Shown here piece by piece: positions 24,169 to 32,454 of a DNA stretch of 41,111 bases (position 1 is the first letter of the stretch; every line of letters starts with the position of its first letter). Location: NCBI GenBank assembly GCA_001750645.1, contig MEIF01000015.1:1-41111 (forward strand). Direction: 5' to 3'. This DNA is from Gammaproteobacteria bacterium AqS3. Lineage in GTDB: Bacteria > Pseudomonadota > Gammaproteobacteria > MEIF01 > AqS3. The notes beneath the pieces are model-generated. The model was given only the letters and a program-made list of their open reading frames with translations. It was not told the origin of the DNA and searched no databases. A program made the translations under genes and the position numbers.

Positions 24169-25485
24169 TTATTCGTCGCGATTCAGACGCGATTCAGCGG
24201 CCCGGGCGTGGGCTTCCAGTCCCTCCAGCCGGGCCAGCACCGCGGTGGGTCCGGCCAGCGCCGCGGCGCCCTCGGGGGTGCATTCGATCACCGAGGTGCG
24301 GCGCCTGAAATCGCCGACCCCGAGCGGCGAGGCGAAGCGCGCGGTGCCGGCGGTCGGCAGCACGTGGTTGGATCCGGCGGTGTAGTCCCCCAGCGCCTCG
24401 CAGGCGTGCATGCCCAGGAATACGGCGCCGGTGCAGCGCGCGCGCTCGGCCAGCGCGCCGGGCTCCTGAACCGCGAGCTGCAGGTGCTCGGGCGCCATGC
24501 GATTGCACCACTCCACCGCATCGGTCAACCGCTCGACCTGGATCAGCGCCCCGTGATCCCGCAGCGACGCCGAGATGATCGAGCGCCTGGGCAGCTGATC
24601 CATTTCGGCGAGCAGCGCCGCCTCGATGCGGTCGAGGTGGGCGCCGCTGTCGCAGAACAGCACGGCCCGGGCATCGGGGTCGTGCTCGGCCTGGGCGCAG
24701 AGGTCGAGGGCGGCCCAGCGGGGCGGGGTGCCGGCATCGGCAATGACCGCGACCTCGCTGGGGCCGGCGAGGGAGTCAATGCCGACAGCGCCGTAGAGCT
24801 GGCGCTTGGCGGCCGTGACGAAGCGGTTGCCGGGGCCGACGATCTTCTCGACCGGCTCAAAGCTCTCGGCGCCGTGCGCCAGCAGGGCGATGCCGTGGGC
24901 TCCGCCGAGGGCGTAGATGCACCCCACCCCGGCCAGGTGCGCCGCCGCCAGGACCGCGGGGGCGATCCCGTCGGCGGAGGCCGCCGGGCTGATGGCGACG
25001 ATCTCACCGACCCCGGCGATGCGCGCCGGGACCGCATTCATCAGCAGGGTCGACGGATAGGCCGCCCGCCCGCCGGGGATGTACAGCCCGATGCGGGAGA
25101 GCGGGGTCAGCCGCTGGCCGAGGCGAAAGCCGATGTCGTCCTGATACGACCAATCGGCCTGCACCTGGTGCTCGTGATAGGCCTGGATGCGCCGCTGCGC
25201 CAGAGACAGGGCCTCCCGTGCGGCGCCGTCCAAGGCATCCCAGGCTTGGCGGAGCAGTTCAGGGGGCGCGCGCAGATCCTCGAGACCCTCGGCGTCGGCG
25301 CCGTCCAGCTCCCTGGCGTAGTGCAGCACGGCCGCCGAGCCGCCCTCCCGCACGCGGGCAATGACCTGGGCGACATACTCGCCGGTCTCGCCGGCATCCG
25401 CCCAAGCGGCGCCGCTCGGGGCCAGCAGAGCCGAGATGGCCTCGGCGTCACCGGGATCTTTCAGCCTGCGGATCGGTGCGGCCAC
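24169..25485 (-). CDS. hisD: Histidinol dehydrogenase
   Basis: HisD oxidises L-histidinol to histidine in two NAD-dependent steps, the end of histidine synthesis; it is a zinc enzyme. The 438-residue product has the usual length and family motifs: IGLYIPGGRAAYPSTLLMNA, VDKIVGPG-like EKIVGPGNRFVTAAKR, AGPSEVAVIAD, and GSNHVLPT with the neighbouring catalytic region. The GTG start follows the hisG stop without a gap (TGAGTG). In pseudomonads hisC usually follows; here hisD is the last gene before the convergent coaD. Confidence 0.97.
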   Translation of the reverse strand: MAAPIRRLKDPGDAEAISALLAPSGAAWADAGETGEYVAQVIARVREGGSAAVLHYARELDGADAEGLEDLRAPPELLRQAWDALDGAAREALSLAQRRIQAYHEHQVQADWSYQDDIGFRLGQRLTPLSRIGLYIPGGRAAYPSTLLMNAVPARIAGVGEIVAISPAASADGIAPAVLAAAHLAGVGCIYALGGAHGIALLAHGAESFEPVEKIVGPGNRFVTAAKRQLYGAVGIDSLAGPSEVAVIADAGTPPRWAALDLCAQAEHDPDARAVLFCDSGAHLDRIEAALLAEMDQLPRRSIISASLRDHGALIQVERLTDAVEWCNRMAPEHLQLAVQEPGALAERARCTGAVFLGMHACEALGDYTAGSNHVLPTAGTARFASPLGVGDFRRRTSVIECTPEGAAALAGPTAVLARLEGLEAHARAAESRLNRDE

Positions 25486-26148
25486 TCAGTCTCCGGCGCC
25501 GGTGCGCTCGGCCACGATTGTGCGCAGATCGGCGATGAGCGGGTTGAGCCGGGCGCCGTGCACCACCAGCGCCGCCTTGTTGATGATCAGCCGGGCGCTC
25601 ACCCGGGCAATCACATCCTGCTCGACCAGGCCGTTTTCGCGCAGCGTGCGTCCGGTGTCGACGATGTCGACGATCTCCTCGCACAGCCCCAGAAGCGGTG
25701 CGGTCTCAACCCCGCCCCGCAGGCTGATGATCTCGACCTGGCGGCCGGCGTCGGAGTAGTGGCGCGCGGCGATGTGCGACAGCTTGGCGGCGACGCGCAT
25801 CTTGCCGCCCGCAGCCCGGGCGCCCGCATCGGGACGCTCCAGGGCGGCGGTGACGATGCGGCACTGGCCGAGCCGCAGATCGAGCATCTGGTGCAGGTTG
25901 TCGGGTTCGTGCTCGAGCAGCAGATCGCTGCCGACGATGCCGGCGTGCGCAGCCCCGCGCGCCACCAGGGTCATGATGTCGATGCCGCGCCCGATCAGCA
26001 CCTGGACGCCCTCGGCATTGGTCGGGTGGAGCATTTCCCGCTCGCGGGGGGTGTGCACCTGCAGCCCGGTCTCGGCCAGCAGATCCAGACTCTGCTGCAG
26101 CAGCCTGCCGCGCGACAGGCCCAGCACAATGCCATCGCCGGCGTTCAC
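25486..26148 (-). CDS. hisG: ATP phosphoribosyltransferase, short form
   Basis: HisG condenses ATP with PRPP, the first and regulated step of histidine synthesis. The 220-residue product begins [18 protein letters not shown], has the PRPP-binding region [17 protein letters not shown], and [17 protein letters not shown]. It lacks the C-terminal regulatory domain of the long enzyme, so it should need a HisZ partner, which is not in the window. The GTG start overlaps the murA stop by 4 bp (GTGA), and hisD follows directly. Confidence 0.95.
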   Translation of the reverse strand: MNAGDGIVLGLSRGRLLQQSLDLLAETGLQVHTPREREMLHPTNAEGVQVLIGRGIDIMTLVARGAAHAGIVGSDLLLEHEPDNLHQMLDLRLGQCRIVTAALERPDAGARAAGGKMRVAAKLSHIAARHYSDAGRQVEIISLRGGVETAPLLGLCEEIVDIVDTGRTLRENGLVEQDVIARVSARLIINKAALVVHGARLNPLIADLRTIVAERTGAGD

Positions 26149-27416
26149 GGGGTGACGGCTTCGGTGCGCTGGATTTCGGCACCCAGCAGGTTGAATTTCT
26201 CCTCAATGCACTCATAGCCGCGGTCGATGTGATGCACGTTGTCGACCAGGGTCTGTCCGCGCGCCGCCAGCCCGGCCAGCACCAGGCAGGCCGAGGCGCG
26301 CAGATCGGTGGCCTCGACGTGGGAGCCGTGCAGCTCGTCGCTGCCCTCGACGTAGACGGCGTTGTCCTGGAGCTCGATCTGCGCCCCCATGCGCCGCAGC
26401 TCCTGGACGTGCATGAAGCGGTTCTCAAAGACCGTCTCCTGGATCCGCGCGGAGCCCTCGGCGACGCAGTTGACCGCGACAAACTGCGCCTGCATGTCGG
26501 TCGGAAAAGCCGGAAAGGGCGCTGTGGTGAGGTCGTGGGACCTGGGCCGGCGGCCCTTCATGTCGAGGCGCACCGAGTGCTCCCCCTCGTCGATCTCTGC
26601 CCCCATGCTGCGCAGGGCGTCGAGCACCGCCCCGGCGTGCTCGGGCTGGGCGTTGAAGACCTCAATGCACCCGCGGGTCATCGCCGCCGCCGCAAGATAA
26701 GTGCCCAGCTCGATGCGGTCGGACATCACGGCGTACTCGCCGCCGTGCAGGTGTTTGACCCCCTCGATCTCGATGGTGTCGGTGCCGTGTCCGCTGATCC
26801 GGGCGCCCCAGCTGTTGAGGCAGCGCGCCAGATCGGCGACTTCGGGTTCGCAGGCGGCATTGCGAATCACGCTGCGCCCCTCGGCCAGGGTCGCCGCCAT
26901 CATGACGTTTTCCGTCCCGGTCACGGTCACCAGCTCCATGGTGATTTCGGCTCCCCGCAGGTGACCGCCGGTGCGCGCATGAATGTGCTCCTCGGTTTCG
27001 GTGATCTCGGCGCCCATCTGCCTCAGGGCGCGAATGTGCTGATCGACGGGGCGCGTGCCGATCGCACAGCCGCCCGGCATGGCGACCGTGGCCTCGCCGA
27101 AGCGGGACAGCATCGGCCCCAGCACCAGGATGGACGCCCGCATGGTGCGCACCAGATCCACCGGTGCGCTCAACTCGCGGACCGTGGAGCTGTTGACCTC
27201 GACGCTCATGTCCTCGTCGTGGATGACGTCGGTTCCCATGCGCCCGAGCAGCTCCAGCATCGTGGTGACGTCCTGCAGGTGGGGCAGGTTGCTGATGTGC
27301 ACCGATCCGCGCGCCAGCAGGCTGGCCGCCAGGATCGGCAGCGCCGAATTTTTTGCCCCCGAGCAGCGAATGTCGCCCCGCAGCTGGCAGCCGCCCTCGA
27401 TGATCAGCCGGTTCAT
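26145..27416 (-). CDS. murA: UDP-N-acetylglucosamine 1-carboxyvinyltransferase
   Basis: MurA adds the enolpyruvyl group to UDP-GlcNAc, the first committed step of peptidoglycan synthesis, and is the fosfomycin target. The ATG at 27416 gives 423 residues starting [22 protein letters not shown]. The catalytic cysteine lies in [14 protein letters not shown], so the enzyme should be fosfomycin-sensitive in type. [14 protein letters not shown] and [16 protein letters not shown] are further family signatures. The frame is open upstream, but that stretch is ibaG read out of frame. It overlaps ibaG by 4 bp upstream and hisG by 4 bp downstream, forming the mlaC-ibaG-murA-hisG-hisD operon. Confidence 0.97.
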   Translation of the reverse strand: MNRLIIEGGCQLRGDIRCSGAKNSALPILAASLLARGSVHISNLPHLQDVTTMLELLGRMGTDVIHDEDMSVEVNSSTVRELSAPVDLVRTMRASILVLGPMLSRFGEATVAMPGGCAIGTRPVDQHIRALRQMGAEITETEEHIHARTGGHLRGAEITMELVTVTGTENVMMAATLAEGRSVIRNAACEPEVADLARCLNSWGARISGHGTDTIEIEGVKHLHGGEYAVMSDRIELGTYLAAAAMTRGCIEVFNAQPEHAGAVLDALRSMGAEIDEGEHSVRLDMKGRRPRSHDLTTAPFPAFPTDMQAQFVAVNCVAEGSARIQETVFENRFMHVQELRRMGAQIELQDNAVYVEGSDELHGSHVEATDLRASACLVLAGLAARGQTLVDNVHHIDRGYECIEEKFNLLGAEIQRTEAVTP

Positions 27417-27667
27417 CCGGAGTTCTCCCTGCGCGCGGCCTCCTCGGGCGTGTGCGTGTGCAGGATGACGGCGTGGATCTGGCCCGAGGAGATGGCCTCG
27501 GCGAGGTGGGCGTTGACCAGCTGCTGGCGGCGGACGCGGCTGAGGCCGGAAAAGCACTCGCCGACGATTTCAAACACCCAGGCGCTGCCCTCGCTGCGGG
27601 TCTGCACCTGCACCCCCAGATGGGTGCGCAGCCGCTCGCAGAGTTCCTCAACCACGGCCTCGCTCAT
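27413..27667 (-). CDS. ibaG: BolA/IbaG family protein
   Basis: A small protein of the BolA family; IbaG binds monothiol glutaredoxins through a shared [2Fe-2S] cluster and links to acid stress. The ATG at 27667 gives 84 residues. The [13 protein letters not shown] segment and the C-terminal [14 protein letters not shown] carry the conserved family His residues. It overlaps mlaC upstream by 4 bp (ATGA) and murA downstream by 4 bp, the standard proteobacterial position next to murA. Confidence 0.9.
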   Translation of the reverse strand: MSEAVVEELCERLRTHLGVQVQTRSEGSAWVFEIVGECFSGLSRVRRQQLVNAHLAEAISSGQIHAVILHTHTPEEAARRENSG

Positions 27668-28308
27668 GGCCGTTCGGACATGCTGCGCTCGAGCGAGTCC
27701 AGGGTCGCACTCAGATCGCTGCCCGAGGCACTGAAGGCCAGCTGCATCTGGCGCTGGAACAGTTTGACCAGGTTGATTTTGCGCCCGCTGTCGGTGACCG
27801 TCTGGATGTTGTGCAGCTGCCACTGGTCCTGGCTGTCGGGGCGCATCAGAAAGTTGATGTCGAGCAGCATGCCGCTCTCCAGGCGGACCTTGGAGCGCAC
27901 CACCGCATTGCTCTCCTTGGCGTCCGACTTGCCCATTGGCAGCAGATGGATCTGGCTGCGCTTGACTTCCCTGAGCAGCGAGACATAAGTGCCCAGCATC
28001 AGGTCGCGCACCAGCTGAACCGCGCGCTCGACCTGTTCGGGGCTGGCGCTTTCGAACTGCTTGCCGAGTATGCGCCGGGTGATGGCCTCAAATGCGATGT
28101 TGCGGCTGAGCTGCTCGCGGATGGTCCGGTCGACGGCCTCGTCCGGCTGGCCGGAGCTGCTCTCAATGGTGTCAAAGAGCTCGTCGACCGCCTGGCTCAT
28201 GACCTGATAAGCCGGATGCTCCTGGGCGCGGCTCGGGCCGGCTGCGAGCGCCGCAAACAGCAGCAGCGCCGGGAGACAGGTTCTTGCGAATGGGGAGAGA
28301 TGCGTCAT
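27664..28308 (-). CDS. mlaC: MlaC/Ttg2D-like periplasmic phospholipid-binding protein
   Basis: MlaC carries phospholipids across the periplasm between the MlaA complex and the MlaFEDB ABC transporter. The 214-residue product starts with a signal peptide (to about AAGPSRA), then a mixed helical and strand domain with SRNIAFEAITRRILGKQFESASPEQVERAVQLVRDLMLGTYVSLL, which fits the family. The ATG at 28308 starts the signal peptide; the frame is open a further 100 bp. The mlaC-ibaG-murA order is conserved, but mlaF, mlaE, mlaD and mlaB are missing here: the next gene upstream is degS, with a 117-bp gap. Confidence 0.82.
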   Translation of the reverse strand: MTHLSPFARTCLPALLLFAALAAGPSRAQEHPAYQVMSQAVDELFDTIESSSGQPDEAVDRTIREQLSRNIAFEAITRRILGKQFESASPEQVERAVQLVRDLMLGTYVSLLREVKRSQIHLLPMGKSDAKESNAVVRSKVRLESGMLLDINFLMRPDSQDQWQLHNIQTVTDSGRKINLVKLFQRQMQLAFSASGSDLSATLDSLERSMSERP

Positions 28309-28425
28309 GGAAAGGCGGGTGGTGGACGGAATCACGACCGACTGAATCCGGCATGCCCGGAGCGGTCGGCGGCTGGGGATTATAGTCAGCGCTCTTGCGG
28401 GGGACATCAATCTGGAAGGGGAAAC

Positions 28426-29523
28426 TCAGCGGCTCCGGGACACCAGGGGGACGCGAATGGAGAGCACCTGACCGCCCCGCAGCAGGTCAAACTGGATGGT
28501 GTCCCCCGCCTTGGCCCGCAGTACGGTGCGGTTGAGGCCGTCGGCGTCAATGGGCATGCCGTTGTAGCGGATGATGACATCGCCCAGCCGTATGCCCGCG
28601 ACCGACATGGGACCCGCCGGATCAAGCGCCTGCACCAGCAGCCCCCGGCTCGGCTGCCCGGCCTGATCGTCGGCGTTGACCCAGGCGACCGGGTGCAGCC
28701 TGAACAGCCCCAGCGAGCCCCTCCGGACGCGCCCCTCGGTGATGATTTCGGAGGCGATGTCCATGGCGATCTCGACCGGGATGGCGAATCCGAGGCCGTC
28801 CGAGCCGCCCGATGCACTCACAATAAAAGTGTTGATGCCGACCAGCCGCCCGCGCGTGTCGATCAGAGCGCCGCCGGAGTTGCCGCGGTTGATCGCCGCA
28901 TCGGTCTGAATGAACCAGGCGTAGGGGTTGCCGGTATTGCGGTGGGTCGCACTGACGATGCCCTGGGTCACCGTCTGCCCCAGGCCGAGCGGGTTGCCGA
29001 TGGCCAGCACGGTCTCGCCCAGGTGCAGGGACTCCGCCGAGCCGATGGCGATCGGGGAGACGGGAAACTCCCCGGGCGAAATGTGCAGCACGGCCAGGTC
29101 GGTCTCCGGATCGCTGCCGATGCGCCTGGCCTTGGCGGTGCGCCCCCCGGCCAGCTCGACCTCGATGTCGGTGGCATTGCGGATGACGTGCTCATTGGTC
29201 AGCAGGTAGCCGATCGGATCGATGATGACCGCAGAGCCCAGCGAGGTCTGCAGATGCTCAATGCGGCGCTGCTGCCGGCCGAAAAAGTGCGCGAAGGGGT
29301 CCCAGACGGCGCGCTCTGTGCGGTGAATGCTGCGGATGTTGACCACCGATGAGGCGGCGCGCTCCACGGCGTCGGTGAACCCGCCGCCCTGCTGCATAAT
29401 GATGTTTGTGCCGCCGTGCGGGCCGTGCATCAGATAGTGAAGTGCCCAAGTCGTCAGCCCGATCAGAAGGCCGACTATCGCCGCCAAGAGCAGGGGTGTC
29501 GGGCGTGACTGGATCGGCTTCAT
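28426..29523 (-). CDS. degS: Inner-membrane-anchored serine protease DegS/AlgW-like
   Basis: A trypsin-fold periplasmic protease with one PDZ domain that starts the sigma-E envelope-stress cascade by cutting the anti-sigma factor RseA/MucA. The 365-residue protein has a single N-terminal membrane anchor (about residues 10-30), the catalytic triad H112 (TNEHVI), D142 (ETDLAV) and S216 (GNSGGAL), and a C-terminal PDZ domain from about 265. One PDZ domain and a membrane anchor favour DegS/AlgW over DegP. It is divergent from the Nif3 gene and leads toward mlaC, as algW lies near hisC and the Nif3 gene in pseudomonads. Confidence 0.92.
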   Translation of the reverse strand: MKPIQSRPTPLLLAAIVGLLIGLTTWALHYLMHGPHGGTNIIMQQGGGFTDAVERAASSVVNIRSIHRTERAVWDPFAHFFGRQQRRIEHLQTSLGSAVIIDPIGYLLTNEHVIRNATDIEVELAGGRTAKARRIGSDPETDLAVLHISPGEFPVSPIAIGSAESLHLGETVLAIGNPLGLGQTVTQGIVSATHRNTGNPYAWFIQTDAAINRGNSGGALIDTRGRLVGINTFIVSASGGSDGLGFAIPVEIAMDIASEIITEGRVRRGSLGLFRLHPVAWVNADDQAGQPSRGLLVQALDPAGPMSVAGIRLGDVIIRYNGMPIDADGLNRTVLRAKAGDTIQFDLLRGGQVLSIRVPLVSRSR

Positions 29524-29595
29524 GGCTGCTGCGGGGTGCGGGCTTGGGGCATGTCGGCAAGTGTATTACTTGCGTTCAATTCAAGGTAAAGCGTT

Positions 29596-30372
29596 ATGAG
29601 TGATGTTTCTGGTCAGCGAGTTCCGCTGCAGCGGGTCTGCGGTGCATTGGATGAACTGCTCAAACCCGGACGGTTTCGCGACTACGCACCCAACGGCCTC
29701 CAAGTCGAGGGGCGAGATTCGGTCGGGCTGCTGGTGACCGGAGTGACGGCCTCGCTGGAATTCATCCGCCGGGCGGCCGAGGCGGGCGCCGATGCGGTGC
29801 TGGTGCACCACGGCTGGTTCTGGCAGAACGAGCCGCGCGTCCTGACCGGTCCCGCCGGGGCGCGCGTCAGGCTGTTGATGCGGCACGACATCAGCCTGCT
29901 GGGATACCACCTCCCGCTGGACGCCCACCCCGAGCTGGGCAACAACGCACAGCTGGGACGGGTGCTGGGGTGGCGCACAACCGGGCCGCTGGAGGACGGC
30001 GAAAACCCGCTCGGATGCACCGGCGAGCTGCCCGATCCGCTTGATATCTCGGCTCTGGCCGATCACATTGCCGAGGCGCTCGGACGCGAACCGCTGGTGG
30101 TCGGCTCCGGTCCCGAGCGGGTCCGCACGGTGGGCTGGTGTACCGGGGCTGCACAGGGCTGGCTGGGGCATGCCGTGGCGCGCGGCTGCGACGCCTTCCT
30201 GACGGGCGAGATTTCCGAGCAGCACTACCACGCCGCGCACGAGGCCGGCATCCACTTCATCGCCGCCGGGCATCACGCCACCGAGCGCTACGGCGTCCAG
30301 GCCGTCGGAGAGCGCCTGGCTGCTCAGCTGGGTCTGCGGCACCGCTTCATCGAGGTTGCCAATCCGGTTTAG
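29596..30372 (+). CDS. Nif3-like dinuclear metal protein (YbgI family)
   Basis: Widespread protein with a two-metal site and uncertain function, sometimes annotated as a GTP cyclohydrolase I type 2 homologue. The 258-residue product has the metal-ligand motifs ADAVLVHHGWFW, GYHLPLDAHPELGNN, TGEISEQHYHAA and AAGHHATERYGVQ. The N terminus YAPNGLQVEG is also characteristic. The ATG follows about 70 bp from the divergent degS start. The stop overlaps that of the convergent folK by 4 bp. Confidence 0.93.
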   Translation: MSDVSGQRVPLQRVCGALDELLKPGRFRDYAPNGLQVEGRDSVGLLVTGVTASLEFIRRAAEAGADAVLVHHGWFWQNEPRVLTGPAGARVRLLMRHDISLLGYHLPLDAHPELGNNAQLGRVLGWRTTGPLEDGENPLGCTGELPDPLDISALADHIAEALGREPLVVGSGPERVRTVGWCTGAAQGWLGHAVARGCDAFLTGEISEQHYHAAHEAGIHFIAAGHHATERYGVQAVGERLAAQLGLRHRFIEVANPV

Positions 30373-30857
30373 CCGGATGTCAGGGGGCGCAGGGTCTGCT
30401 CGGATTTCGGCAGCTTGAGGAGCAGTTCCCGGTAGGGGATCCGCAGTGTGGGGTGCAGGCCGGCCGGGGTGAGGTCGCACACCGGCACCAGCACGTAGCC
30501 GAACTGATGCAGCTCGGGGCGGGGCAGCTCAACGCCCTCGATGCGGCCGTGCGCATCCCCCCAGGTCAGCAGATCGATGTCGAGTGTGCGGTCCGAGAAA
30601 CGCTCGCCGCTGCGGATGCGTCCCTGCTCGTGCTCGATTTCGCCGAGCCGCTCGCTGAGCTCCGCCGGACCGAGCTCGGTCTGCAGCAGGGCGGCCGCGT
30701 TGATGAAGGTCGCCCCGTCGAAGCCGACGGCATCGGCCCAGTACAGCCGGGACATGCGCAGCGATTCGCCGAAGCGCTCGCGCAGGGCCCTGGCCCCCGC
30801 CTGAATGTGATCTTGCGGGTCGATGTTGCTGCCGAGGCTGATCAGCGCACCGGGCAT
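30369..30857 (-). CDS. folK: 2-amino-4-hydroxy-6-hydroxymethyldihydropteridine pyrophosphokinase
   Basis: HPPK transfers pyrophosphate from ATP to the pterin in folate synthesis, just before dihydropteroate synthase. The ATG at 30857 gives 162 residues starting MPGALISLGSNIDP, the conserved N terminus. Other family motifs are GFDGATFINAAALL and the Mg/ATP-binding SDRTLDIDLLTWG followed by LPRPELHQFGYVLVP. The frame is open upstream, but the family alignment starts at LISLGSN. It is convergent with the Nif3 gene and divergent from the first outer-membrane gene. Confidence 0.95.
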   Translation of the reverse strand: MPGALISLGSNIDPQDHIQAGARALRERFGESLRMSRLYWADAVGFDGATFINAAALLQTELGPAELSERLGEIEHEQGRIRSGERFSDRTLDIDLLTWGDAHGRIEGVELPRPELHQFGYVLVPVCDLTPAGLHPTLRIPYRELLLKLPKSEQTLRPLTSG

Positions 30858-30898
30858 GGGCGCTCCGGAAATTGCGGCGATCAGATTGTAAATCCGCA

Positions 30899-30927
30899 TC
30901 GAAATATTCTTGCCCTGGTGCAATAAT
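30899..30927 (+). promoter_or_regulatory. Probable promoter of the first outer-membrane gene
   Basis: TCGAAA at 30899 (4 of 6) and AATAAT at 30922-30927 are separated by 17 bp and followed by gtGCGCCGCC. The start would be near 30934, 30 bp before the ATG. The GCGCC discriminator matches that of rplM and the next two genes. Confidence 0.45.
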
Positions 30928-30963
30928 GTGCGCCGCCGAATTCGACCGCCTGAACAGATCTGC

Positions 30964-32301
30964 ATGAATCGAAACACAGGACTTTTCGTTTCCGGCGGTT
31001 TTCTGGGGCTGATTTTTCTGCTGCTGTCGGTCGCCCCCGCAGTGTGGGCGGAGCGTTTTTATGCGGGCGTTGGCATCGGCAGCTTCTCCTCCGAGAGCTA
31101 CTGCGGCAGCCTGCGGACCGCGCTTTCCCCGAAATTCAGGGCGGTCGCAGGATCCAGCGCCCCGAGCCGGGTGGTGTTCTCCGAATCCGGCACGGTTCAG
31201 CAGAGGCAGGTGCTGTCCCTGAATGGCCCGCCGGACAAAATCACCGAGACCCGAGTGCCCAACCCCAAATACAACCCCCTGTTTGAGCGCACCAGAGAAC
31301 CGTATCAGCAGCCGTTCATCATCAAGAGGACCGTGACCTCCCCTTACGATCCCAACACCTCGCTTCGGGTGGTGGCCGAAGTCAGCACGACTGGCTATGC
31401 CGAGAGCAGCCCAGAGGTCTCCGGCAGCAGCTGCGAGGAGCGCCAGAGCGTCGGCAATTTCTTTCTCGGCTATGTCATCAATGAGCGCTTCTCGATTGAG
31501 GCGGGGCGCAACAGTGATCAGGTGTTCAGCGGTCTGCACACCTACTCATCGCCCGAGATATCCGCCCGAGCCGAAATCACCGCCCTGACCCAGCCCCGCT
31601 ATGAGGCGGCGCTGGCGGCCAATGCCATCGCCCCGGATTTCAGCCCGGCGGATCCCGCGCATCGCACGATGCGGGTGACCACCATTCGCAACGACTATCA
31701 GGTGATCACAGAGGGCGAATCCAACAGCAACTGGCTGGCCGTGGCCTATCGCTGGAGGGCTCCTGAATCCCGCTGGGCGCTCCTGGTGCGCGCCGGCCTC
31801 AATTTTTGGAAGGGCAGAAGCCGGTTTCGCGTCACCCGCACCGAGGTCATCAATGCCAGCAACAAGATTTACCCCGCACTGCCGGACACCATTGACTCCG
31901 GGTGGAGGACGGCCGGCAACGAGCCCAGTGACGAGGCCAAAAAATTCATCGACGGCGTCCCGGACAGCGCCTCGGATGACGACAGGAGAACAGCCCTGTG
32001 CCTGCGGGTGACCGCCTGCGGAGTCGACAACTACTACTCCAATCCGGCTGTCTCGACCAGCCGCTTCAATGTCGCCTCAAACTCGCTTCGGGACTCGGCC
32101 GGGGATGACGGCATTGCCGTGCGCGGCGGTCTGACCGAAGCACGGGATCGGAACGAGAGCGGCACTGCGGCTCTGCTGGCAGTCGGGATTGAGTTTGAGC
32201 TCTCCAGGGACATCGGGCTGCGCATTGAATACGCCAGCTACGGCGCCGATGCCGGCTTTGATGTCGAGGGGCTGCAGTTCACCTCGGTGCTGAGATTCTG
32301 A
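30964..32301 (+). CDS. Outer-membrane beta-barrel protein, paralogue 1 of 3
   Basis: I do not recognise a named family. The 445-residue protein has a signal peptide ending APAVWA, then a first strand ERFYAGVGIG with SYCG close behind. Shared with the two following genes are SSCEER...NFFLGYVINERFSIEAG in the middle, VAYRWRAP...LLVRAGLNFWKG, and the C-terminal GIEFELSRDIGLRIEYASYGA ending in LRF. A terminal Phe preceded by alternating hydrophobic residues is the usual BAM-recognised signal of Gram-negative beta-barrels. The long variable segments between strands are probably surface loops. The ATG at 30964 was chosen as the start of the signal peptide; it has no strong ribosome site. Confidence 0.78.
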   Translation: MNRNTGLFVSGGFLGLIFLLLSVAPAVWAERFYAGVGIGSFSSESYCGSLRTALSPKFRAVAGSSAPSRVVFSESGTVQQRQVLSLNGPPDKITETRVPNPKYNPLFERTREPYQQPFIIKRTVTSPYDPNTSLRVVAEVSTTGYAESSPEVSGSSCEERQSVGNFFLGYVINERFSIEAGRNSDQVFSGLHTYSSPEISARAEITALTQPRYEAALAANAIAPDFSPADPAHRTMRVTTIRNDYQVITEGESNSNWLAVAYRWRAPESRWALLVRAGLNFWKGRSRFRVTRTEVINASNKIYPALPDTIDSGWRTAGNEPSDEAKKFIDGVPDSASDDDRRTALCLRVTACGVDNYYSNPAVSTSRFNVASNSLRDSAGDDGIAVRGGLTEARDRNESGTAALLAVGIEFELSRDIGLRIEYASYGADAGFDVEGLQFTSVLRF

Positions 32302-32319
32302 ATTCTCAGGGGCTTGTGA

Positions 32320-32325
32320 TATAGT
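32320..32325 (+). promoter_or_regulatory. Probable -10 box of the second outer-membrane gene's leader
   Basis: TATAGT is followed by GCGCCCC, the same arrangement as TATAAT-GCGCCCC before rplM. The -35 region is weak. Transcription would begin near 32332, giving a leader of about 120 nt before the ATG at 32455. Confidence 0.45.
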
Positions 32326-32392
32326 GCGCCCCGCCAGACAGGGCCAGCGTCGTTCAGACCGCTCTGTTTTGGCTCAGGGGGACATTAATCAT

Positions 32393-32425
32393 CGGCAGAA
32401 TTCGTTTGAATTCTGTCGTTTTTTT
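32393..32425 (+). terminator. Intrinsic terminator in the leader of the second outer-membrane gene
   Basis: CGGCAGAATTC and GAATTCTGTCG form an 11-bp stem (one G-U pair) around a 4-nt GTTT loop, followed by seven T. It ends 29 bp before the ATG of the next gene, so it can end a transcript from upstream or act as an attenuator on the leader that starts near 32332. Confidence 0.7.
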
Positions 32426-32454
32426 GCTGTGCTTTTTTATTCGGAGAACAAACT

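Noticed and set aside
23983-26217. 744-codon plus-strand frame over coaD, hisD and hisG
   Set aside because: It is antisense to hisD and hisG and out of frame with coaD, all of which are certain by motif; its composition is that of GC-rich shadow frames.
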